A stretch of DNA of 64,000 nt from Thozetella sp. PMI_491 (taxonomy: Eukaryota; Ascomycota; Sordariomycetes; Chaetosphaeriales; Chaetosphaeriaceae), in the NCBI GenBank assembly GCA_021432635.1, contig MU270018.1:7579-71578 (forward strand), written 5' to 3'. Positions 25,642-35,455 of this stretch are shown here, piece after piece (the stretch's first letter is position 1; each line of letters starts with the position of its first letter). Below the pieces are notes generated by a model. That model ran no database searches. It was not told where the DNA came from and was given only the letters and a program-made list of their open reading frames with translations. A program made the translations under genes and the position numbers.

Positions 25642-26241
25642 CTATTTCGGGCAGGTTCGTTCGGGGTCTGGGGAGGGAGTTCGGTAGCCAATATCGCCGT
25701 AGAAGTCGGCATCGTAACCGGGCCTAGGAGAAGCGATAGCGGTGGCAACGTCTAGGCCCCTCCTCTTAACATAGTTGTAGATGCGTCCCCAGTCGACCTC
25801 CCGGCCTCGTATGGTGAAGACGGTCTCCTTTCCAGCCTCCTCCCTCTCTTTCCTTAGACGCAAAAGCTGCACGACCTCCGAGTACCGATAGTTTTTGTCG
25901 AGACCCCAGTGCCTGAGCCGTGTCTTGTACATCCTTTCTCTAAACAATCCCCTCGGGTGGTTAGATGATGTGTTTATGAGCCGAAAGGGACGCAGCTGCC
26001 TCGTGAGCACGTACGTGGCCTGAAATCCATGGGTTTGCCTCATGGTCTTTATAACCTCCCTCAGAGAAAGATTCTGGTCGAGATAGAGCTCCTGGATGGT
26101 AAGACGGTGGGACTCCCAGTCAGAGGAGCAGGCCCACCTTGGATGCCCGCGAGACGAGGTGACGTCGCACATTGTATTCGGCAAGTCGGGGAGGCTCGGG
26201 GGGAGGCGGAATTGCAGTAGCGAGAGATGCGAACAAGACAT
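25642..26241 (-). CDS. Clr5-domain protein
   Basis: Exons 26241-26015 and 25939-25642 give 174 residues. The Clr5 domain lies at about residues 40-95: WESHRLTIQELYLDQNLSL, then REVIKTMRQTHGFQAT, continuing over the splice into ERMYKTRLRHWGLDKNYR. The 75-nt intron (25940-26014; GTACGT donor, TTTAG acceptor) keeps the frame open, so an unspliced reading also exists, but only splicing joins the domain as ERMYK. After the domain come a basic helix and an Asp/Tyr/Pro-rich tail. Clr5 was named for a fission yeast factor in mating-locus silencing; most filamentous-fungal members are uncharacterised and often occur in accessory regions. Start could alternatively be the internal ATG at 26172. Confidence 0.8.
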   Translation of the reverse strand: MSCSHLSLLQFRLPPSLPDLPNTMCDVTSSRGHPRWACSSDWESHRLTIQELYLDQNLSLREVIKTMRQTHGFQATYVLTRQLRPFRLINTSSNHPRGLFRERMYKTRLRHWGLDKNYRYSEVVQLLRLRKEREEAGKETVFTIRGREVDWGRIYNYVKRRGLDVATAIASPRPGYDADFYGDIGYRTPSPDPERTCPK

Positions 26242-27971
26242 ATAGGTACTCTATGTACAAACTGGGCTGCTGGGGACAATGAACTACACAGTGGTCGTCG
26301 AGGCTTCGTCAGAGGAGTCAGATACGCACATGCGGATCTGTACTTGTGCGTGTGTATATATGCATGTGGCTGCCTGGTCTCGTTCAGCTTGACATCTTGC
26401 CTAGAGATCATGAACGCAACTCGAATGATATGCCCTTCCATCACTACACGCGGCCCGGAGCGTTCGCGAAAGGACCGTGCATTTCTCACAGGTTTGAATC
26501 TTCCCTTGCTATACTCTAGCTCATCGGACTGCTCCATCTCCTGCCAGACCCCACTCCTCATATCACTCCCTCAGCCGACCCAGATCATACAGTCGTGCAT
26601 GTATGAAGGCATCAAGAATCGCACGAAATGTTGTGATAGGCAAGGACGACGAGCTTGCTCGCCGGCTCTGATGCACCTCTACGGCGAAGCCACGGCGCAT
26701 ACCGCTTGCTATAGCTTGACTCAATAATCCTCGACCGACAAAGACTTTCGGCTTCTAGATACCTCAGCGCGCCCGGCCTGGAATAATCGGCAACGATCCG
26801 ACGACGCCCTTTAATATGATTACTGGTCGCTAGGTCGGGTCTCTAAAGTCTCCCTCTTCCCGGTACTTGGGGCACTGTAGCGGCTCAATTGGGTGCCGCT
26901 CCGTCTGGGAAAGTACCGTGCATCCTCCTGCTAGGGGTGGGGGAAAGGACCGCGCAGCCAAGTGCCATAACCACCAGCCCGACCTCATTGAAAGTACCCC
27001 ACATAGGGATCCGCTTGACGGTGCAACACCCGCGCCGGGGAGTGGAAGTTGCCGGGTCATCAACACCCCACCATTTCTGGATGCTCGTGGGAGCGAAGAT
27101 ACGATTGTACTGGCCGATGGCGCGCTAGTGAGAAGGCGTGTCATTACGCATCGTGGGGCAGATCGCATGCTCTCCTCCTCGCTGCTGCGAAGGGTCGCTG
27201 CTTGGCCCTGCCCTGCAGTAGCTGAGGGCCTGCAGCCTCCTCACATAGATGGCCACGAAGATGCGGCAGCACCTGGCCCAGGCCACCTGCTATCCTCCTA
27301 GCTAGGAGGGAATATCAACGACCGTCGATGCATGCCTGACTGACCCTGGGATACCATAGTGCTCGTCAAAGCGGCCGGGGTGGATCGGCCGCACAGGACA
27401 AGCCAGTAAGCAATAGCCATCGGACAAGATGGTTGGGCGACGGCGTGTTGGTCACCAGGAGGCAGCTGCTCGACGGAGAACCGGAAGCATAGAGAATGCC
27501 GGTGATCTAGTGGCTTAGGCGTCTGATTGGGTAGTCTTGCAATACCCTCCGAGCTCGCTGCGTTGTAGGGCCAGCACATGGGCGCGTGCTTACATGTGTA
27601 TGTGTACATATCAGACAGGAATAGGTAGGTCTTTAGAAAGGGGCAGGACGAACAGGAGGAAACTGGGTTTACGTGTGTCACAAACGGGACACTGTAAACT
27701 GCCTGGATTAGACACTACCACTCTCGTTCTGCACATTAAGCAGGTAACCCCCCGCCCCCCCGACCTGCGCCGACGGCTGTTTCTTCACTCGGCCCAGGCC
27801 TTGCCAAGCAAGATCATTTATCTACGTACTTGGTGGCAGGCAAGGGCGTACGGCCAACTTTGGACTGCACATACTAGAGCCTCCTCGTAACCGTGCAGCC
27901 AGGCTGGACTTGAACGGACCTCAACGCGAGCCCGGGTCAAGTAAGCCCCAAGGCAAATCGCAGCGCACTGG
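26242..27971. other. intergenic, no gene seen
   Basis: 1.7 kb upstream of the Clr5 gene and downstream of the Atg28-like gene. Open frames at 26227-26727 and 26867-27301 lack recognisable motifs and splice context. Confidence 0.45.
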
Positions 27972-29951
27972 TCACTCTACATCATCATCATCATCCCTGC
28001 GGTGCTCCGCGAGGAATTCAGGGGGGACCTCGTTCTCGTTGTCGTCGCCGCTGGTCTCATGCTCGGAGGTTGTTGGTCTGCTGCCCTCGCGAGTTTCCGA
28101 GGGCTGGAGGCCTGTGGGCACCTCAGTGTTGTCCTGTACTGCCTTATCGGCATGCATTCCGAGTAATTGCTTGCTCGTGCTTGGATCCGGGGGATGAAAT
28201 ATGCTGCCGGACCCTATCCCGCCCCCAGATCTCGCGACAGGCGGGGTCATCGTATTGTCCTCGTCTAGGAAGGTCGCGCCTAATGCTTCTCGAAGCATTT
28301 CTTCGGCCTCCCGGAATGCCTCAAGTTCTGCGCCAATAGCACAGATCAAAAGATTCCAGCCCTCGTTCTCTGCTTTCCGTAGATGCTCCTCAAGACCGGC
28401 CACGACTTCAGCCATCTTGCCTAGCTGAGAATGCATGGCCCGCTCGGGGGAGTTCACACTGGCTTTACTCTCTCCGTCGCCGTCGGATTGTGGGTGCCTA
28501 CTAATCTCTTCGCGCAGTCCTCTCTCAAAGTCGGAGACGAGTTTCATGGTCTGCTTCCACACTTCCCCCCCTTCCTCGAGTGCAGAGCGATCTTTATCTA
28601 CTTCGGATTTGCGCCCCTCGAGAATCCTGACCTCACTTTCCCACCAGTCTTTCGCCATGTCTGCAGTCCGCCTTTCGGGCCGCATGCGGAGAAACTCAAC
28701 TCCGCCGGGAGACTGGTCTACTCGATCTAGAGCGACGCTGGCTGCGGTACCCTCCGAGTGACTATTTCCTGGGATGCCGATGGCTTCGAGATCAAGGGGG
28801 TTGATGGGCGGTCTGCGAAGTATTGCCGAAACCCGGCCGTCGACGTCCTTCAGTGCGCCTCGATACCCGCTCAAGCCTGCCTCACGGCGGTTTCTCACGT
28901 CCTCGATCCGACCAGTAAGCCACCTCTTACGAGTGCGAAGGCCGACGAGCCTCTCTTCTAGCTCCGTGATCTCAGTCGAGACTGCTGCCTGCTCTTCACC
29001 GAGCTCCCGCAGCTCGTTCGCAAGAGGCTCCTCGTGGTTCGATTCGAGTCCGCGCAACTCCTCTGTAATCCCGGCCTTTTGTGCCGATAGTCTGCGCAGT
29101 TCTGCGAGAGCCCTCTTGCGAATGCTTAGCGCGGACGTGAGGTTTGCGTCTTCTTCGGCCTTGAGGTCTGCCAATAGCGCCATGCTCCGAGATAGCCCAG
29201 CCCTCGCTCCCCGGAGACCCATAGGTTTCTGTCGGGGTTGCCGAACGGGTACCACTTCACCTGATGCCGTGGCGTCCGGCGGCTCAAACGCGACACGGGG
29301 ACGATGTGGCGTCGACGAAGCGATGACGGGAATACTGCTCAGCGCGCTGGTACCTTCCGCACTGCGCGCCAAGTGCAAATGTTGCTGGGAAGCCGTGGGA
29401 TCAAGGCTCGCCGTAAGCCCGAGCGACTGAATGTCAAGTAAGTCTTGCAGTTCCTTCTGGAGCGCTCCCTCCCGCCGACGAAGGTTCCGCCATGCAGTAT
29501 CCGCTTCGTAGGACCGTCTTTGTTCTCTCGATTGCGTCGGCGATACTCGCTCGTGGAAGACACCGCTAAAAGCACTCCGTGACAGGGATGTGGAGCCGCC
29601 CAAGTCGCTGGGCTGGCCGGGCCGAGGAGTGGCATCCTCCTCGTCTCGATATAGTAACCTCGAGATTGCAATCGGCGGCGGAGGTCCGGCAAACAGCGCT
29701 CGGGGTTTTAGTTTTGAAGCAGAACCAGTAGCGCTCGCCTTGTCGCTGAAGGCGCCAGAAGGGGACCGGTTCCTGTGGCTGGAGGAGGACCGTCTGGAGG
29801 CGGAAGGCCTATCTGTGGGCAGGACATCATCCGGGCGAGGAGACAGATCGGCGAGGTGAATCGGGGGGCTAGCCGGCTCATGTAGCGGAAGAAGGGAGCG
29901 GTCACCGCGAGAGAAGGAGAGGCGTGGGAGAAACGATGAGTTCATGGCCAT
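27972..29951 (-). CDS. ATG28: coiled-coil protein, probable Atg28-like autophagy factor
   Basis: Intronless frame of 659 residues starting at the ATG that gives MAMNSSFLPRLSFSRGDRSLL; the frame extends eight codons upstream but from a GTG. The N-terminal 230 residues are disordered and Ser/Pro/Arg-rich. Long charged helices follow (about 240-380), with heptad-like Leu/Glu/Arg patterns such as LADLKAEEDANLTSALSIRKRAL and ELRELGEEQAAVSTEITELEERL. A more conserved block is WWESEVRILEGRKSEVDKDR and VWKQTMKLVSDFERGLREE, then a helix HLRKAENEGWNLLICAIGAELEAF. This organisation and the NSSFLPR N-terminus fit filamentous-fungal Atg28, a coiled-coil protein linked to selective autophagy. It ends in a run of Asp codons from a CAT repeat (27983-27996). 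The family call rests on memory of the architecture, so a generic coiled-coil protein remains possible. Confidence 0.62.
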   Translation of the reverse strand: MAMNSSFLPRLSFSRGDRSLLPLHEPASPPIHLADLSPRPDDVLPTDRPSASRRSSSSHRNRSPSGAFSDKASATGSASKLKPRALFAGPPPPIAISRLLYRDEEDATPRPGQPSDLGGSTSLSRSAFSGVFHERVSPTQSREQRRSYEADTAWRNLRRREGALQKELQDLLDIQSLGLTASLDPTASQQHLHLARSAEGTSALSSIPVIASSTPHRPRVAFEPPDATASGEVVPVRQPRQKPMGLRGARAGLSRSMALLADLKAEEDANLTSALSIRKRALAELRRLSAQKAGITEELRGLESNHEEPLANELRELGEEQAAVSTEITELEERLVGLRTRKRWLTGRIEDVRNRREAGLSGYRGALKDVDGRVSAILRRPPINPLDLEAIGIPGNSHSEGTAASVALDRVDQSPGGVEFLRMRPERRTADMAKDWWESEVRILEGRKSEVDKDRSALEEGGEVWKQTMKLVSDFERGLREEISRHPQSDGDGESKASVNSPERAMHSQLGKMAEVVAGLEEHLRKAENEGWNLLICAIGAELEAFREAEEMLREALGATFLDEDNTMTPPVARSGGGIGSGSIFHPPDPSTSKQLLGMHADKAVQDNTEVPTGLQPSETREGSRPTTSEHETSGDDNENEVPPEFLAEHRRDDDDDVE

Positions 29952-30799
29952 GTTGTCGCTGGCTAGATAAACCACATGCCGGCTCGGAGGTGATGCGGCT
30001 CGGTCGTATGTTTGAGGGTTCCAACGTCCGGGGTTGCTCGCTATTCATGCCGTGTAGGCCGTATGGAAATTGGGAAAGGAGCTGGGGGAGGTATTGCAGT
30101 GAGCTGGGGGAAGTATTGCAGGAAGCTGAAGTCGGTATTCAGCGTGGGTCAGCAGCTCGCTCGTGGAGGTTCGGTGCCTGCCACCAGAAGTGGTCAGCAG
30201 AGCTGCTGAGCTGCTGAGCTGCTGAGCTTGTCAAGTACTCCGTACAGCACCTAGTAAGTGGGTACTTACGTATCGCACGGACTGCGTCGAGCAAGGTACC
30301 TTATCAAAGTTACCTCCGTATAGCGTAAGGTAAGGTTGGGTACCAGCGATACCCTAGGTAAGAGGTAAAGTACTGTACAGTACATGATCGCCCTGTATTT
30401 TCTACAGAGTAATTGGAGGTACGGAATATTGATAGTGCTTATGCCCCACCCAGCTGTGAAACAAGACCAATGAATGGGTGGCTTTCGATTATGAGCATCG
30501 TGAGCTCATTAGTGGCACACGACCCTTGTCAGTCAACACAGCACCGAGCTGTGCACATCTTCGCTAAGGTGTGCCCTTGCCTGCTACTGGGGTCGCCGGG
30601 TTTGCACGCATGTGACCAAGGTCTTGGAGAATGCAGTGGCGCAAATCAATCCATGCCAGCTAAATCTATCTATCGGAGAGGGGGGCCAGCACCTCCTCGC
30701 GGGAGAGGGGGATTAGCCAAGGCAGTTGACTGCAATTCGCCTAGCCTCAGAGTGTCACCGAGGTCAAGACGCACAAGCGAACCTTGGAGGCCAGCTACT
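29952..30799. other. intergenic between ATG28-like and pyruvate kinase genes
   Basis: Contains the AGCTGCTG tandem repeat at 30201-30229 and several GGTACC-like palindromic strings near 30295-30390. No coding frame supported. Confidence 0.5.
30201..30229. repeat. AGCTGCTG tandem repeat
   Basis: Three and a half copies of an 8-bp unit AGCTGCTG in the promoter side of the Atg28-like gene. Confidence 0.85.
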
Positions 30800-33288
30800 T
30801 CACTCCAGCCTTCCGATGCCCAAGTGTTCCACGTCAGCTTTAACGATGCGCAGCGTGTTGGTATTGCCTTGGCCACCACGCCAGCCTTGCACAACCACAA
30901 CCATCTCACCCTCGGCGAGCACGTTGAGCTCCAGCGCCTTGCCGAGACCCCACTTGATGCGGCGGTCAACATCCTCCTGCCAGTTGACTTGGTCAAAGTC
31001 GGGCTTAGCCTCTGGGAAGAGGAACGGGTAGCAGCCTCTGTACAAGTGGCAGTACCTGGCAGCCGACGAGCTCCGGGTTACCATGAAGATGGGGCAGACG
31101 GGGCGGTACTTGGACAGCAGCCGGGCCGATAGGCCAGACGTTGAGAGCACCACGATTCCGCCGGCGTTCAGATCCAGCGAGGCACGGACAGCGGCCATCG
31201 CGCATGCCTCGACAGCGGAGATAGGGCGCTTGATCAAGCCGCACATCTCTTCAAAGTGATTGACGTAGGGGATGGTCAACTCAGCCTTGAGGACAGCCTC
31301 ACTCATCTCCCGGATGGATTCCGCGGGATAGTTGCCCTTGGCCGTCTCACCAGACAACATAACGCAGTCAGCACCATCCGTAACTGCGTTACCGACGTCA
31401 CTGATCTCGGCCCGAGTAGGCCGGGGGTTCTTGATCATAGACTCGAGCATCTGGGTCGCGCTTGTCGAAAGTTAGCTAACGACGGAACGCCAAGGCCAAG
31501 CCAACTGGTAACCAGACCTCGCTTGAAGGCAAAGGACTCACCAGATGACAGGCTTGCCCGCAATGTTGCACTGGGCAATCAGCTCTACGAGGTATTAGCC
31601 ATGAGCAAGGCAGTTGTCGGGTGAACCTGCATGCGGAAAGCTGCCGGCTGCTCCGCAAGGCGTGCGGTCACACTTACTCTTCTGGGCCGAGAACACCTCT
31701 GCGGCGGGGATCTCAATTCCGAGCTGGATGGGGATTCAGTGAGTTGCATTCACGACAAGCGCATGCACGGGGCCTAGGCTAGCCCTGAGAGGGAGGGACG
31801 CCGAAAGGAGCTTACATCACCGCGGGCAACCATGACACCATCAGTCTCAGCGAGAATCTCTGGGAAGTTGTTCAGGCCCTGTCGATTCTCGATTTTCGCA
31901 ATGATTTGGATGTGCGAGCCCTCCTTTCCAAGAATATCTCGGATGTCTTTAATATCCTGGGCCCTCCTGATGAACGCTGCCGACTTGTTAGCAAGACAAA
32001 CTAGGTCCACTTGCCCGAGCACCGCACGTACAAGCAAACACCATGTCAACGTTATTGCGAACGCCAAACCGCAGGTCAGCCTTGTCCTTCTCAGACAACG
32101 CCGGGAGGTCAACATCGGTGTTAGGGAGATTGACACCCTTCTTGGAGGAGATGAAGCCGTTGTTCCGGGCACGGGCCTTGACGGTCTTGTCATCGGTTAT
32201 CTCAAGGACATCGAAAGCTACAGTCCACAATTAGCCGGCAAATGCGCGGGCAAGCTACCCAAAATGAACCTACCCAGAACGCCATCATCGACATAAATGA
32301 CTCGGCCAGGCTCGATCACCTTGGTGATGTTCTTGTAGTCAACGTACCTAGACGACGATCAGCGACCTCATACGGCAAAAGGGGGAAGGAGGCGGGCTGA
32401 CATATTGTCCGTGTCACATGCCGTGGCATATTTCTCGTCCGTGGTAATGTTGATGATCTTGCCTGCTGAGATGGGGAGGTCCTCGTCCCCTTTGGTATTG
32501 CCGGTGCGGATCTCGGGGCCTTTGGTGTCAAGGGCGATGGCCACCTGCCTCCCAGGCTGCACCCGCTCGGCCTCGCGCGTGTTATCCTTAATTTCATTAG
32601 CCACAGCGCCTAGGTATGGGTTAGGTCTCTGTAAACACTTTGAAACTTACAATAACGGACTGGTGGTACTCATAGCTGCCGTGGCCTGTGTACGCGTCAG
32701 TGTTAGCATCCAGAGAGTTCAATATCGACGGCGCAATCCATACTGAAGTTCCTATTCACGTGTTAGCCTAGAAAAACAACCTGAGAGATGCGCTAGGAGT
32801 TGCCCAGCCTTGGGCCTTATTTGAGGTGTGAATCGTAAGGGCCAGCAGGATCTGGCTACTCGGAATGTGGGCTTTGGCAATACTTACATCCTGTAGGTGG
32901 CAAACATCAGTATCAGTTTCATGGACTGTCAAGCAAAATTCACTTACCGAACAACGTTCAGGCCGGCCTGACGGAGCTTGTTGATGGCTTCCACCGAGTT
33001 GGTCTATGTTGCGGCGGGCGGGTCAGTATTATCGACCTAAGGGCAATCGAGAAGAGACGATCGGTTAAGTCTGAAGCATTGTGCTGGAGACACACCTTAG
33101 GGCCAATTGTGCAGATGATCGAGGTACGACGAAGGTTTCTCTCTGGCTTGAAGGCCGTGTCAACTGAGCAATGGCGGGTTAGCCAAGGAGGTCGCCAGGA
33201 AGCGTGCTAGCAGCTCCGAGAGAGACTCACGGCTGGCAAGCCAGTCAATCCGGCCGCCCAGCTGGAGGTGGTCAAGAGCAGTCGCCAT
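30800..33288 (-). CDS. PYK1: pyruvate kinase, 13 exons
   Basis: Converts phosphoenolpyruvate and ADP to pyruvate and ATP, the last step of glycolysis. Thirteen exons, all frame-consistent: 33288-33231, 33163-33096, 33003-32948, 32890-32888, 32751-32744, 32685-32651, 32586-32402, 32347-32274, 32217-32032, 31976-31816, 31723-31678, 31584-31542 and 31460-30800, giving 527 residues, the usual fungal length. Conserved blocks appear in order: [47 protein letters not shown]-type loop, [10 protein letters not shown] (catalytic Lys), [15 protein letters not shown] (metal-binding), [23 protein letters not shown] and [15 protein letters not shown]. Exons 4 (3 nt) and 5 (8 nt) are micro-exons required to spell the invariant RMNFSHG. 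The 3-nt exon is therefore supported by protein conservation, not by transcripts. Symbol is generic. Confidence 0.93.
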
Positions 33289-35455
33289 GATGATGTCTGG
33301 TAGAGGCTCGGATGGGATCGGCGGGGCACCAGTGGCTGCAAGGAACGAGAGTCGGGGTGAGGTCTATTTTCCGGCGATAGGGAAAGTCGAAGAAAAGATC
33401 AACTAGATATTGCAGGGTCGCTATAAGTCTCAATGTCAGCCGGAAGTCCAGGAGCAAGAAGGATCAGCTCGAGCGAAGCCAGGAAGGCCGGACGTCCCGT
33501 CGGAGCAAAAGGCCGCTGGGCAGAATCCCGCCCCGCGGCCACACTCATTGAAACATTTGAGATGTGGAGGAGAGTGGAGTGGAGCTGTTCCTGAAAGGAC
33601 TGACCTATAGAAGAAATCAGGCAGCTTTGAGAGCCGTTGCGAATGTCGAAGACGAACAAGCCTGTAGAGCCACGAGTTGACAAAATGGCCTCGTCGAAGC
33701 TCTGGGTAAACCTCAGCATCCCACCTCAAAACCCGTTGCAAAAACGGCACCCCTCCCTCCCCCGTTCGGCATAGTCTGCTTCTTGGCGCGAAAGCTCGGG
33801 AGCAACCAATCAACGTTTCCTGATACGCACGGGCGGGGCAGCTGGGCTTATCGGCTTTCAAAGGCACGTGAATGGGGTGGTGGTGGCCTGAGCTTCGGCG
33901 ACCCTGCCAACGGCCGGCGGGGACAGAACCTCTTGTGACGGGCATCTGGTGACGAGTCCCGTCCCTAGACAAAAGCCAAAGTCGCATCACTCATCACCAA
34001 CCCAGCAAGCTCTGCAGCGTGCGAACCCCGCTACCGAAGGCGATTGTCATATTCCCTCAGTCTGTCGGGCCGCGATCCTCTTTTCTTTGGCGAAAACCCC
34101 GGAGATTCTTCAAGTCCACGTCCCAAAAGTCGATAGTATTGGCGATTAGGAGCTCCGTCAAGATGGTGGTGCGTTGCGCTTCCTCATTCCCTCGCGGCAC
34201 ATCCTGCTCTCCGTTGCTCCCGGAGTCTAAGATTGCTCCTAGTTTCTCAACTTGCTGACATTTGGCCTGTGGTCGAAGCTCGGTCGACTCACCCATTATG
34301 CCTTTGACGCCGTCCTCTGTGAGCCCCCCCCCTCGCCCTGGTAGAAAGCCCCGGGCGTCGCTTGAGCAGAACTGAGCCGGCTAACCCTCGCGAAACCAGT
34401 TTCGGCCTTCCTCGCAGGAATGAAACGATCTACCGGCTTGACGTGAGTCTCAGCCGCTCCATCCCGAATCGTTGCTGTCTGTTCTAGCTCGTCGCTAACC
34501 CATCCCCCGTCTGGGGACCGGCCAGACCCAGTTTTAAGAAGGACAAGATTGCAGGCGAAAACAAGGAGATTTCGACGTGGGTTGATAAGTACCTGGGCCT
34601 CGGGGAATGGGTCATGGACCAGTCGGTTGCCGTTGCGAGTTCTAGTGGGTGGTTTGAGAGGACTCGGTAAAGTCGGGAAGAGAGTGAGGCCACCGCGAAC
34701 TTGGGCTGGGAGTCGGTGGCATACGGAGGGGCCTAGGCGGCCAGCGCTTCCCCCTGGCCGAGCTGCCTTCACGGCAAAAAGGAAGCAGCGCGGGGTGCGG
34801 CAGACTGGCCGCCCCGCAGTGGTATGGACCAACGGTTGGCATTATGGGTGGCGCATCATGGGCTCGGCGCTTGGATTGGCTTGCTCTTAGTCGCCGTGTC
34901 TCTTATATCTCCCTTCAGAATTTTAAGAAAGTCTCTTGTTCGTCTGTGCGTGTCGTCCACCAGTCCGGCATGCTTCTCAAACAGCAGGTATCTGCCTCCT
35001 CCGGCTTGGGTGGCTGGAAGGTCGCAATGTGAGATCTTGGGGGGGCTTGCGATGAGCACCGCGGAGTACCACCCAGTTCCAAACTGTCTCGGGGGCTATC
35101 TTGGAGGGCGCGGGGGCAGGCATTTAGACCCGGAGTGGTAACCGAGGTTCATCATGCAGAGCCGGAGCGGCCTTCATTACTAACCGGGGAATATCCGGCA
35201 CTACCAATAGTAGGCATGAGTATATGGGGTTTCACCAGGTTTAGCTGCCCAGCTCCAGTGAAAATAATCCGAATGAACGATCTGTGTAAATAACAAGCCT
35301 TACTGCCTTATTGCTCTTTACCTCTCTTTCACTTGTCCCTCCTCCTTCCTCCGATTCTTGTGCTACTTCTTCGCTGTAGCATCTTGGAGCAGTGCGACAA
35401 GGCTCCGAGAAAAATCGTGACTACAGCCTACGAAATAGAACCGTTCCGTTTGGCG
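33289..35455. other. intergenic, no gene seen
   Basis: 2.2 kb between two minus-strand genes; the part next to 33288 is the pyruvate kinase promoter and leader. Overlapping short frames on both strands (33436-33990, 34296-34832, 34549-34890) show no motif. Confidence 0.45.

Noticed and set aside
25940-26014. Clr5 intron as a family B copy
   Set aside because: Shares GTACGT and a CCTTTCNGCT-like string, but is 75 nt and lacks the hairpin and conserved end; likeness could be chance.
32752-32947. Pyruvate kinase introns 3 and 4 as a twin intron (stwintron)
   Set aside because: Removing the whole interval as one nested unit would delete the Met of the invariant RMNFSHG motif; a 3-nt exon explains the protein better.
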